Shown here one piece after another: positions 1 to 5,329 of a DNA stretch of 5,365 nucleotides. Each line of letters starts with the position of its first letter. Positions within the stretch are counted from its first letter, which is position 1. The position numbers were made by a program, and so were the translations under genes. The notes below the pieces were generated by a model that ran no database searches, was not told the origin of the DNA, and was given only the letters and a program-made list of their open reading frames with translations. The stretch comes from an uncultured Jeotgalicoccus sp. (GTDB taxonomy: Bacteria > Bacillota > Bacilli > Staphylococcales > Salinicoccaceae). The stretch lies in NCBI GenBank assembly GCA_947631305.1, contig CANRKV010000119.1, positions 1 to 5,365 on the forward strand, read 5' to 3'.

Positions 1-1986
1 CTTCCTGAAGACGGTTCACTGGAACTGACGAACGGCTGGATGGGCGACGTTAAGTACCACCTCGGCGGTGTTAAAACGAGAACTGACAAAGGTATCGAAC
101 AAACTGTGACGCTTGCCAATAACCCGTCACATCTTGAAATCGTCGGACCTGTTGTACAGGGACGTACGCGCGCTCAGCAGGAAACTACTGACCAGGCCGG
201 AAAAGCGGTTCATGACGTTGATAATTCACTGGGTGTAATTATTCACGGTGACGGCGCATTCCCAGGTCAGGGTGTTAACCCAGAGTCGATGAACTTATCC
301 AACCTTGAAGGTTATTCAGTCGGCGGTGCAATGCATATCATTACTAACAACCGCATCGGCTTTACGACTGAAGAGTGGGATGCACGCTCAACACTGTACG
401 CATCCGACATCGCTAAAGGTTTCGATATGCCTGTATTCCACGTCAATGGCGACCGTCCGGAATATGTTCTCAGAGTTATCGACATTGCGCTTCAATACCG
501 CCAGAAATTCAAAAAAGATTTAGTTATCGATTTAATCGGTTACCGCCGTTACGGCCACAACGAAATGGATGAGCCGATGACGACGAACCCGAATCTTTAT
601 AATGAAGTAAATGAATATCCGTCAATCGACAATCTATACGGAGATCAGCTCGTTGCAGACGGTGTAATTACCCAGGAAGATAAAGACAGCATCATGCAGG
701 CGATTCAGGATGAATTAAGAGCTGAGCATGACAAGATTGATAAGGCTGATACTGTCGTTACTGAAGATATCCAGACACCTGAAGTAATTATGGAGGGCCA
801 GGCGAATGAAGTTGAGGAAAACATTACACTCGACCGCCTCAGCCAAATTAACGAAGAGCTTTTAGAATACCCTGAAGAATTTGCACCGCTTAAAAAGTTA
901 AACAACGTTTTATCAAGACGTAAAAAACCATTTGAAGACGACACGGCACTTGTCGACTGGGCACACGCGGAAGCACTTGCATTCGCAACAATTAACCAGG
1001 ACGGCACACCAATCCGTTTCACAGGTGAAGACGCAGAGCGCGGAACGTTCGCACACCGCCACGCAGTACTGCATGATCCAGAAACAGGTAAAAAACATAC
1101 GCCGCTGCACAACATCAGCGACGCTGAAGCTTCATTTGAGCTGTACAACTCGCCGTTAACAGAAATGGCAGTCGTTGCTTACGAGTACGGCTATAACGTT
1201 GAGAACAACAGCGCATTAACGATTTGGGAAGCACAGTACGGGGACTTTGCCAACATGGCACAGCCGATCTTTGATGTCTTCATGTCATCTGCACATTCCA
1301 AGTGGGGCGAAAGAACAGCATTAACTCTTCTTCTGCCGCACGCACAGGAAGGTCAGGGACCTGAGCATTCATCTGCACGTCTCGAAAGATATTTACAGTT
1401 ATGTGCTGAAAACAACATGACAGTTGTTAACTTATCGAGCAGTGCGAACTACTTCCACCTGTTAAGACGTCAGGCGAAGTACTTAAACACTGAGAAAATG
1501 CGTCCGTTAGTCGTTATGTCACCGAAAAGCCTGCTGCGCAATACAACAGCGAGCCAGCCGGTAAGTGAATTTGTAAATAATCAGTTCCACGAAATAATCG
1601 TGCCTGAATACAAGAAATCAAAAGTTAAGACAGTCGTCATTGCAAGTGGTAAAGTAGCAGTGGACCTGCTTGAAGCACAGGCTAAAGCAGAAACAGAGAA
1701 CGATGAAGTAATGATTATCAGACTGGAACAGCTGTATCCGTTCCCGGCTGAAGCAATTAAAGAAGTATTCGATGATATTACAAGCCTGAAAGAAGTTCGC
1801 TTCGTCCAGGAAGAACCGCAGAACCAGGGTTCATATCATTTTGCATTGCCGTACCTGCTCAATATCGTGCCGGCTAAAGCAGATCTTAACTATATCGGCA
1901 GAAAACCGAGTGCTTCGACTTCAGAAGGCAACGGCGGTTCTTACAAATTAGTACAGCAAAATATTATAGAAAAAGCTTTAAAATAA
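1..1986 (+). CDS. odhA: 2-oxoglutarate dehydrogenase E1 component, 3' part (5' end outside window)
   Basis: Thiamine-diphosphate E1 of the cytoplasmic 2-oxoglutarate dehydrogenase complex. It decarboxylates 2-oxoglutarate and passes the succinyl group to the lipoyl arm of OdhB in the TCA cycle. The frame is open from base 1; the ATG at 40 is internal, because the residues before it (LPEDGSLELTNGW) run into the conserved KYHLG segment (window residues 18-22). The 661 visible residues suggest about 270 are missing, given a usual length near 930. Visible motifs are NPSHLEIV, the ThDP/Mg motif from HGDG (82-85) to the NN pair (116-117), GYRRYGHNEMDEP (180-192), the pyrimidine-domain motif EAQYGDFANMAQP, then LLPHAQEGQGPEHSSARLER, and the family-like C-terminal tail with SASTSEGNGGSY. 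It ends TAA followed by TAG one codon later. The next gene starts 18 nt on, so the two are probably co-transcribed. No frameshift or missing key residue was seen. Identification is very secure. Confidence 0.97.
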   Translation, partial: LPEDGSLELTNGWMGDVKYHLGGVKTRTDKGIEQTVTLANNPSHLEIVGPVVQGRTRAQQETTDQAGKAVHDVDNSLGVIIHGDGAFPGQGVNPESMNLSNLEGYSVGGAMHIITNNRIGFTTEEWDARSTLYASDIAKGFDMPVFHVNGDRPEYVLRVIDIALQYRQKFKKDLVIDLIGYRRYGHNEMDEPMTTNPNLYNEVNEYPSIDNLYGDQLVADGVITQEDKDSIMQAIQDELRAEHDKIDKADTVVTEDIQTPEVIMEGQANEVEENITLDRLSQINEELLEYPEEFAPLKKLNNVLSRRKKPFEDDTALVDWAHAEALAFATINQDGTPIRFTGEDAERGTFAHRHAVLHDPETGKKHTPLHNISDAEASFELYNSPLTEMAVVAYEYGYNVENNSALTIWEAQYGDFANMAQPIFDVFMSSAHSKWGERTALTLLLPHAQEGQGPEHSSARLERYLQLCAENNMTVVNLSSSANYFHLLRRQAKYLNTEKMRPLVVMSPKSLLRNTTASQPVSEFVNNQFHEIIVPEYKKSKVKTVVIASGKVAVDLLEAQAKAETENDEVMIIRLEQLYPFPAEAIKEVFDDITSLKEVRFVQEEPQNQGSYHFALPYLLNIVPAKADLNYIGRKPSASTSEGNGGSYKLVQQNIIEKALK

Positions 1987-1987
1987 T

Positions 1988-1994
1988 AGGGGGT
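1988..1994 (+). promoter_or_regulatory. Ribosome binding site of odhB
   Basis: AGGGGGT lies 10 nt before the ATG at 2005, inside the 18-nt gap after the odhA stop. No room exists for a separate promoter here, which supports an odhA-odhB operon with independent translation initiation of the second gene. Confidence 0.8.
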
Positions 1995-2004
1995 AAATTA
2001 TAAA

Positions 2005-3249
2005 ATGGCTGAAATTATCGTGCCTGAATTAGCAGAATCAATTACAGAAGGAACAATATCTACATGGTTTAAACAAGTGGGAGACTCAGTTGAAAAGGGC
2101 GAGAACGTACTCGAACTTGAAACTGATAAAGTAAACGTTGAAATCGTCAGCGAAGAAGCAGGCGTTATTTCTGAGCTTAAAGCTGAAGAAGGCGACACTG
2201 TTGAAGTTGGACAGGTAATCGCAGTAATTGGTGAAGGCGGCGGCGCTCCTGCTGAGAAGGCTGAACCGAAACAGGAAGACAAGAAAGAAGCTAAAGCTGA
2301 AGAAACTAAATCTGAAGCTCCTGCAGCTCCGGCTGAAGAAGACGAAAGCGACGCACTTGTTGTTGCAACACCTTCAGCTAGAAAACTTGCACGTGAAAAA
2401 GGAATTAAAATCTCAGACATCAATCCGACTGACCCGCGCGGTTTAGTACGCAGCCAGGATGTTGAAAACCACGGCAACGCTCCTAAAGCAGAAGCTAAAA
2501 AAGAAGAGCCTAAGAAAGCAGCTCCAGCTCAAAATGCTGCGCCTGAAAAACCGGTTAGACGCGAAAAAATGTCACGCCGCAGACAGACAATTGCTAAACG
2601 TCTTCTTGACGTATCGCAAAACACTGCAATGCTGACAACGTTTAACGAAATCGATATGACTAACGTGATGGAACTTAGAAAGCGTAAAAAAGAAAGCTTC
2701 CAGGAACGTAATGATGGTACAAGACTTGGCTTTATGTCATTCTTTACTAAAGCTGCAACAGCTGCACTCCGTAAATACCCGGCAGTAAATGCTGAAATCG
2801 ACGGTTCGGACTTTATCTTCAAAGAGTTCTTCGACGTATCGATTGCGGTATCTACTGATGAAGGTTTAGTTGTACCGGTTGTCCGCAATACAGACCGTAA
2901 GACATTCGCTGAAATTGAAAATGATATTGCTGAACTTGCTAAGAAAGCAAAAGATAAAAAATTATCTCTTGACGATATGGCAGGCGGATCATTCACAATT
3001 ACTAACGGCGGTGTATTCGGTTCATTAATGTCAACACCGATCATCAATGGTACGCAGGCTGCTATTCTCGGTATGCACACGATTCAAAAACGTCCTGTAG
3101 CAATTGGCGACGATATTGAAATCCGTCCGATGATGTACATTGCACTAAGCTATGATCACAGAATTATCGATGGTGCTGAATCAGTTGGCTTCCTTAAGAC
3201 AATTAAAGAATTAATTGAGAACCCTGAAGATTTATTATTAGAAGGTTAA
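2005..3249 (+). CDS. odhB: Dihydrolipoyllysine-residue succinyltransferase, E2 of 2-oxoglutarate dehydrogenase
   Basis: Core E2 of the 2-oxoglutarate dehydrogenase complex. It carries the swinging lipoyl arm and transfers the succinyl group to CoA, giving succinyl-CoA. The 414 residues show the normal domain order. A lipoyl domain spans 1-76, with the lipoylated Lys42 in ETDKVNVE. An Ala/Pro/Lys/Glu-rich linker follows (about 80-118). The peripheral subunit-binding domain starts at ATPSARKLAREKG (121-133) and ends at QDV (151-153). A second charged linker runs from 158-185, and the acyltransferase core from about 188 to the end. The core has the active-site motif SYDHRIIDG with His385 and Asp389, and TITNGGVFGS (331-340). 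The single lipoyl domain and the SYDHR/RLGFMSFF features fit the succinyl rather than pyruvate enzyme, as does the neighbouring odhA. The binding domain has NPTDPRG where many relatives have a Gly-Thr-Gly type turn, probably benign. The start is set by the AGGGGGT site and the conserved MAEIIVPELAESITEG opening. Confidence 0.97.
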   Translation: MAEIIVPELAESITEGTISTWFKQVGDSVEKGENVLELETDKVNVEIVSEEAGVISELKAEEGDTVEVGQVIAVIGEGGGAPAEKAEPKQEDKKEAKAEETKSEAPAAPAEEDESDALVVATPSARKLAREKGIKISDINPTDPRGLVRSQDVENHGNAPKAEAKKEEPKKAAPAQNAAPEKPVRREKMSRRRQTIAKRLLDVSQNTAMLTTFNEIDMTNVMELRKRKKESFQERNDGTRLGFMSFFTKAATAALRKYPAVNAEIDGSDFIFKEFFDVSIAVSTDEGLVVPVVRNTDRKTFAEIENDIAELAKKAKDKKLSLDDMAGGSFTITNGGVFGSLMSTPIINGTQAAILGMHTIQKRPVAIGDDIEIRPMMYIALSYDHRIIDGAESVGFLKTIKELIENPEDLLLEG

Positions 3250-3270
3250 ATTTAAAACAATTTAATAAAA

Positions 3271-3302
3271 GAAAGGTATCCTCGTGATACCTTTTCTTTT
3301 TT
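3271..3302 (+). terminator. Intrinsic terminator of the odhAB operon
   Basis: AAAGGTATC (3272-3280) pairs perfectly with GATACCTTT (3286-3294) around a CTCGT loop, with a further G-T pair outside (3271/3295). A T-rich tract (TTTTCTTTTTT) overlaps and follows the right arm. It sits 21 nt after the odhB stop. A small gene begins only a few bases later, so termination may be partial. Confidence 0.88.
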
Positions 3303-3319
3303 ACTTAGGAGGAAATGAA

Positions 3320-3514
3320 ATGCTTCAAAATGAATGGGAAAACAATAATGTCAGAACAGTTACTGTAAAACATACAGATGCTGAAAAGTACAAAGTCTCT
3401 GATATGCTTACTGCCGGCAAAGAATATACAGTAGTAAATGAAACAGAGGAGTATATATTTGTTAAAGATAATTCAGGAAAAGTAGGCGGGTTCTACAAAA
3501 CATATTTTTCGTAG
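3320..3514 (+). CDS. Small acidic protein of 64 residues, DUF6501-like
   Basis: Function unknown. The start at 3320 is chosen because AGGAGGA (3307-3313) sits 6 nt upstream of this ATG; the longer frame from a GTG at 3284 would begin inside the terminator loop and has no binding site. An out-of-frame ATG at 3315 is too close to that site. The 64 residues open MLQNEWENNNVRTVTVKHTD, followed by AGKEYTVVNETEEYIFVKDN and GKVGGFYKTYF near the end. There is no signal peptide, membrane segment or cysteine. The alternation of short polar and aromatic stretches suggests a small beta-rich cytoplasmic protein. From memory it resembles a small family in Bacillus/Staphylococcus annotated DUF6501; this is recall, not a search. 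Tandem stops TAG-TAA end it. With a terminator directly upstream it depends on read-through from odhAB or on a promoter inside the odhB end; I saw no good one. Confidence 0.8.
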   Translation: MLQNEWENNNVRTVTVKHTDAEKYKVSDMLTAGKEYTVVNETEEYIFVKDNSGKVGGFYKTYFS

Positions 3515-3516
3515 TA

Positions 3517-3555
3517 AGAAAAATCTGATAATTTCAAATATTTGTAGATTTTTCT
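3517..3555. repeat. 10-bp perfect inverted repeat between the small gene and brnQ
   Basis: AGAAAAATCT (3517-3526) is the exact reverse complement of AGATTTTTCT (3546-3555), with 19 nt between that include the perfect palindrome CAAATATTTG (3535-3544). It begins just past the tandem stop of the small gene. As RNA it could be a weak AT-rich terminator, but the bases after the right arm (GCAATAG) are not a T tract. It may equally be a DNA operator for brnQ. Confidence 0.6.
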
Positions 3556-3562
3556 GCAATAG
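3519..3562. promoter_or_regulatory. Candidate CodY-type operator cluster upstream of brnQ
   Basis: Against the known CodY consensus AATTTTCWGAAAATT, the 15-mer at 3519-3533 (AAAAATCTGATAATT) matches 11 of 15. The one at 3529-3543 matches 10, and the one at 3548-3562 (ATTTTTCTGCAATAG) matches 10. Overlapping weak sites ahead of branched-chain amino acid transporters are typical CodY targets in Bacillota, so the gene context supports the idea. The region is very AT-rich, which raises the chance of spurious matches. A TAAAAT at 3568-3573 could be the -10 element, but no convincing -35 pairs with it. Confidence 0.35.
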
Positions 3563-3595
3563 TGGTGTAAAATAATTGCATACTAATTTTTATAG

Positions 3596-3601
3596 AAGAG
3601 G
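3596..3601 (+). promoter_or_regulatory. Ribosome binding site deciding the brnQ start
   Basis: AAGAGG is only 2 nt from the ATG at 3604 but 8 nt from the in-frame ATG at 3610. The second spacing is normal, so the protein most likely starts MSTKQ rather than MSMSTKQ. Confidence 0.65.
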
Positions 3602-3609
3602 CGATGTCC

Positions 3610-4923
3610 ATGAGTACAAAACAAGTCATAATGGTCGGTTTTACATTATTTGCCATGTTCTTCGGAGCAGGTAACTTAATCTTCCCGCCAGCGCTCGGAT
3701 TTGGGAGCGGAGAATACTTCTGGATTGCAATACTTGCATTCGTCCTTACAGGAGTAGGTCTTCCTTTAATCGGAGTTATCGTAGGTTCAATTTCTAAAGA
3801 TGGATATAAAGAATCATTAAAAAATATTCATCCTGCATTCGGAGTAGCATTTCTGGTCGCTATTTACTTAACGATCGGACCGTTCTTTGCAATACCAAGA
3901 ACAGCAACAACTGCTTATGAAATGGCTATCGTGCCGTTCTTAAGTGAAAACACCGGCGTCTGGTTACTGGTTTTTTCATTAGCATACTTTATCATAGTCT
4001 TATTATTAAGTCTTAAACCGGGAACATTAATTAATACTATCGGTCAGGTGCTTACACCGCTCCTACTTATTGGAATACTGCTCTTAATCATCGTTGCAGG
4101 GATCGCTTATTTCAGTAACTCAATCAACCCGGCATCAGTAACATTCCAGGAGTCTTCACCGTTTACAATCGGCTTTACTGAAGGATACTTAACGATGGAC
4201 GCGATTGCAGCGATTGCATTCAGTGTTCTCGTACTGAATTCAATCAGACAGCTTGGTATTACTAACCGCCGTGATTTACTTGTCGGCACAATGAAATCTG
4301 CATTACTTGCAGCTGTACTGCTTGGAGCGATTTATATCTCTCTTGGCTGGTTAGCAAACCGTGTAGACCTTGGCGGCGCTCTAGTTGATGATCAGAACTT
4401 GGGAACATTCCTGCTAACTTACATGAGCAGTGATGTGTTCGGCATCTTCGGACCAATTTTACTTGGTTTGATTGTGTTCTTAGCATGTATTACGACAGGT
4501 ACTGGGCTTATCGTATCAGTATCAGAGTACTTCAACAGCATTCTGCCTAAAGTACCTTACAAAGTGTGGGTTGTTGCATTTATATTAATTTCATTCGGCC
4601 TTGCGAACCAGGGACTGGATCAGGTTATTGCAACAAGTGTACCGATACTGTCAGTCATCTATCCGATAGCAATGACGACTGTATTGCTCCTGATTGCGAC
4701 ATACTTCATTCCGTCACCAAGACTGAGCCTGCAAATACCAGTATATGTAGTTACAGTATTATCTGTCCTGGCTGTTGTTCACAGAAATGGCTGGATGGAA
4801 ATGAGCTGGCTTGAGTCACTTCCATTATTCAGCTACAGCTTTGAGTGGATTCCATTCATGATTGTCGGCTACATTTTAGGCTACTTAATCGGACTGAAGA
4901 AACCGAGAGTAGAGTATTCTTAA
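3610..4923 (+). CDS. brnQ: Branched-chain amino acid transport system II carrier protein (BrnQ family)
   Basis: Cytoplasmic-membrane carrier that imports leucine, isoleucine and valine with a coupled cation (LIVCS family). The 437 residues match the usual length of about 440. Some twelve hydrophobic segments are visible, near residues 5-28, 37-59, 76-97, 115-136, 146-168, 190-212, 228-250, 278-300, 317-334, 338-366, 373-391 and 412-428. Family hallmarks are FGAGNLIFPPALG (18-30), IGPFFAIPRTATTAYE (89-104), FTEGYLTMDAIAAIAF (189-204) and CITTGTGL (293-300). The short tail LKKPRVEYS is basic and presumably cytoplasmic. It is probably transcribed alone: a terminator follows, and a 95-nt gap with possible CodY sites precedes it. 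That gap is too short to hold a full T-box leader. Staphylococci carry several BrnQ paralogues, and which one this is, or its exact substrate preference, cannot be told here. Confidence 0.95.
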   Translation: MSTKQVIMVGFTLFAMFFGAGNLIFPPALGFGSGEYFWIAILAFVLTGVGLPLIGVIVGSISKDGYKESLKNIHPAFGVAFLVAIYLTIGPFFAIPRTATTAYEMAIVPFLSENTGVWLLVFSLAYFIIVLLLSLKPGTLINTIGQVLTPLLLIGILLLIIVAGIAYFSNSINPASVTFQESSPFTIGFTEGYLTMDAIAAIAFSVLVLNSIRQLGITNRRDLLVGTMKSALLAAVLLGAIYISLGWLANRVDLGGALVDDQNLGTFLLTYMSSDVFGIFGPILLGLIVFLACITTGTGLIVSVSEYFNSILPKVPYKVWVVAFILISFGLANQGLDQVIATSVPILSVIYPIAMTTVLLLIATYFIPSPRLSLQIPVYVVTVLSVLAVVHRNGWMEMSWLESLPLFSYSFEWIPFMIVGYILGYLIGLKKPRVEYS

Positions 4924-4934
4924 AGATTAAACAG

Positions 4935-4968
4935 AAACCACTTTCCCGGCTGGGAGAGTGGTTTTTTT
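4935..4968 (+). terminator. Intrinsic terminator of brnQ
   Basis: AAACCACTTTCCC (4935-4947) pairs with GGGAGAGTGGTTT (4952-4964) over 13 bp with one G-T pair. The loop is GGCT and the T run ends at 4968. It begins 12 nt after the brnQ stop and is strong in the + direction. It separates the coding part from the repeat array downstream. Confidence 0.93.
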
Positions 4969-5018
4969 GTTGGGTGGAATACTTGAGGAGACTCGCGTAT
5001 TGAGTTTTAGATATAATA
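4969..5018. other. Non-coding lead-in to the repeat array, with a lone TATAAT
   Basis: No open frame or recognised element was seen. A perfect TATAAT is at 5012-5017, seven bases before the CTCAT array proper begins to form a palindrome, but no -35 hexamer lies 16-18 bp upstream (AGACTC at the expected place). A short ACTC/GAGT dyad (4991-4994, 5002-5005) is present. A promoter for a non-coding RNA reading into the array is possible but weakly supported. Confidence 0.3.
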
Positions 5019-5030
5019 ATGAGCGCTCAT
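5019..5030. repeat. Perfect 12-bp palindrome at the left end of the array
   Basis: ATGAGCGCTCAT is its own reverse complement. It is the array's junction motif (ATGAG, spacer, CTCAT) with a 2-bp spacer instead of the 5 bp seen between later units, and it directly follows the TATAAT at 5012-5017. Confidence 0.75.
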
Positions 5031-5061
5031 GTATACGCAAATGAGAATACATATTTATGAT
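5026..5061. repeat. Array unit 1
   Basis: Left end CTCAT, right end ATGAT. It shares GCTCATGTATAYGC (5025-5038) with unit 2 (5066-5079). The end-to-end stem is weak (TCAT/ATGA plus scattered pairs). Shorter alternatives exist: CTCAT with the internal ATGAG at 5041-5045, or ATGTAT (5029-5034) with ATACAT (5047-5052). Confidence 0.6.
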
Positions 5062-5066
5062 GACTG

Positions 5067-5102
5067 CTCATGTATATGCATGGATGGATTCGTAGGCATG
5101 AG
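5067..5102. repeat. Array unit 2, imperfect palindrome
   Basis: Ends CTCAT and ATGAG are intact. Pairing 5067-5081 with 5088-5102 gives 11 Watson-Crick and 2 G-T pairs out of 15, with a GGATGG loop. Its right end TAGGCATGAG (5093-5102) recurs in unit 4 exactly 82 bp later. Confidence 0.72.
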
Positions 5103-5107
5103 ACCAG

Positions 5108-5143
5108 TTCATGACTGCGATTTACAGGATGCGTCTATATGAG
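5108..5143. repeat. Array unit 3
   Basis: Ends TTCAT and ATGAG. Inner pairing is weaker: GAC-GC (5113-5118, one bulged base) can pair with GCGTC (5131-5135), offset from the outer stem by a 3-nt bulge. ATGAGAC at its right end (5139-5145) repeats that of unit 2 (5098-5104). Confidence 0.6.
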
Positions 5144-5148
5144 ACACC

Positions 5149-5184
5149 GTCATGGCTATGAAACAGTAAATGCATAGGCATGAG
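5149..5184. repeat. Array unit 4, imperfect palindrome
   Basis: Ends GTCAT and ATGAG. TCATG (5150-5154) and CTATG (5156-5160) pair with CATGA (5179-5183) and CATAG (5173-5177), interrupted by one G/G mismatch, around a 12-nt loop. The inner stem differs in sequence from those of units 2, 6 and 7 but still pairs. Confidence 0.7.
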
Positions 5185-5189
5185 CGATA

Positions 5190-5225
5190 AGATGACCTCA
5201 AAATATTAGTTATCGATCCGATGAA
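5190..5225. repeat. Array unit 5, degenerate
   Basis: In phase, but the left end is AGATG rather than CTCAT and the right end is ATGAA. I find no useful self-pairing. It looks like a decayed unit or a spacer of unit length. Confidence 0.4.
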
Positions 5226-5230
5226 GGCCC

Positions 5231-5266
5231 CGCATCCGGTTGAAATCATATAATCGACCGCATGAG
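5231..5266. repeat. Array unit 6, left arm of a 36-bp perfect inverted repeat
   Basis: Ends CGCAT and ATGAG. It is itself an imperfect palindrome: pairing 5231-5243 with 5254-5266 gives 10 Watson-Crick and 1 G-T pair of 13. The full 36 bp is the exact reverse complement of 5330-5365. Confidence 0.8.
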
Positions 5267-5271
5267 AATGT

Positions 5272-5307
5272 CTCATCGGGACGAATAGCTATTTTCGTCC
5301 CAACGAG
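5272..5307. repeat. Array unit 7, strong hairpin
   Basis: GGGACGAA (5278-5285) pairs perfectly with TTCGTCCC (5294-5301) around an 8-nt loop. The unit ends CTCAT and ACGAG continue the stem with two mismatches, giving 12 of 14 pairs. It lies in the loop between the two arms of the 36-bp inverted repeat. Confidence 0.75.
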
Positions 5308-5329
5308 TGGATCACATCAAGACAAATAC

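Noticed and set aside
40..42. ATG at 40 as the odhA start
   Set aside because: The frame is open upstream to base 1 with family-like sequence, and the ATG lies inside a conserved internal region.
705..1148. 147-residue reverse-strand frame within odhA
   Set aside because: Antisense shadow with Ser/Ala-rich low-information sequence; odhA is intact on the other strand.
1998..2477. 159-residue reverse-strand frame over the start of odhB
   Set aside because: Its Ser/Ala-rich composition simply mirrors the odhB linker codons; no ribosome site.
2529..3080. 183-residue reverse-strand frame within odhB
   Set aside because: Antisense shadow of a clearly coding gene; no start signal and no recognisable protein features.
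3284..3286. GTG start giving a 76-residue small protein
   Set aside because: It is in the terminator loop with no ribosome site; the ATG at 3320 has an ideally spaced AGGAGGA.
3515..3609. T-box leader for brnQ
   Set aside because: The gap is only 95 nt and lacks a T-box sequence and a terminator/antiterminator pair of the usual size.
5226..5231. GGCCCC reminiscent of the staphylococcal STAR repeat core
   Set aside because: Single occurrence with poor flanking match; the recurrent elements here are CTCAT/ATGAG palindromes, not STAR units.
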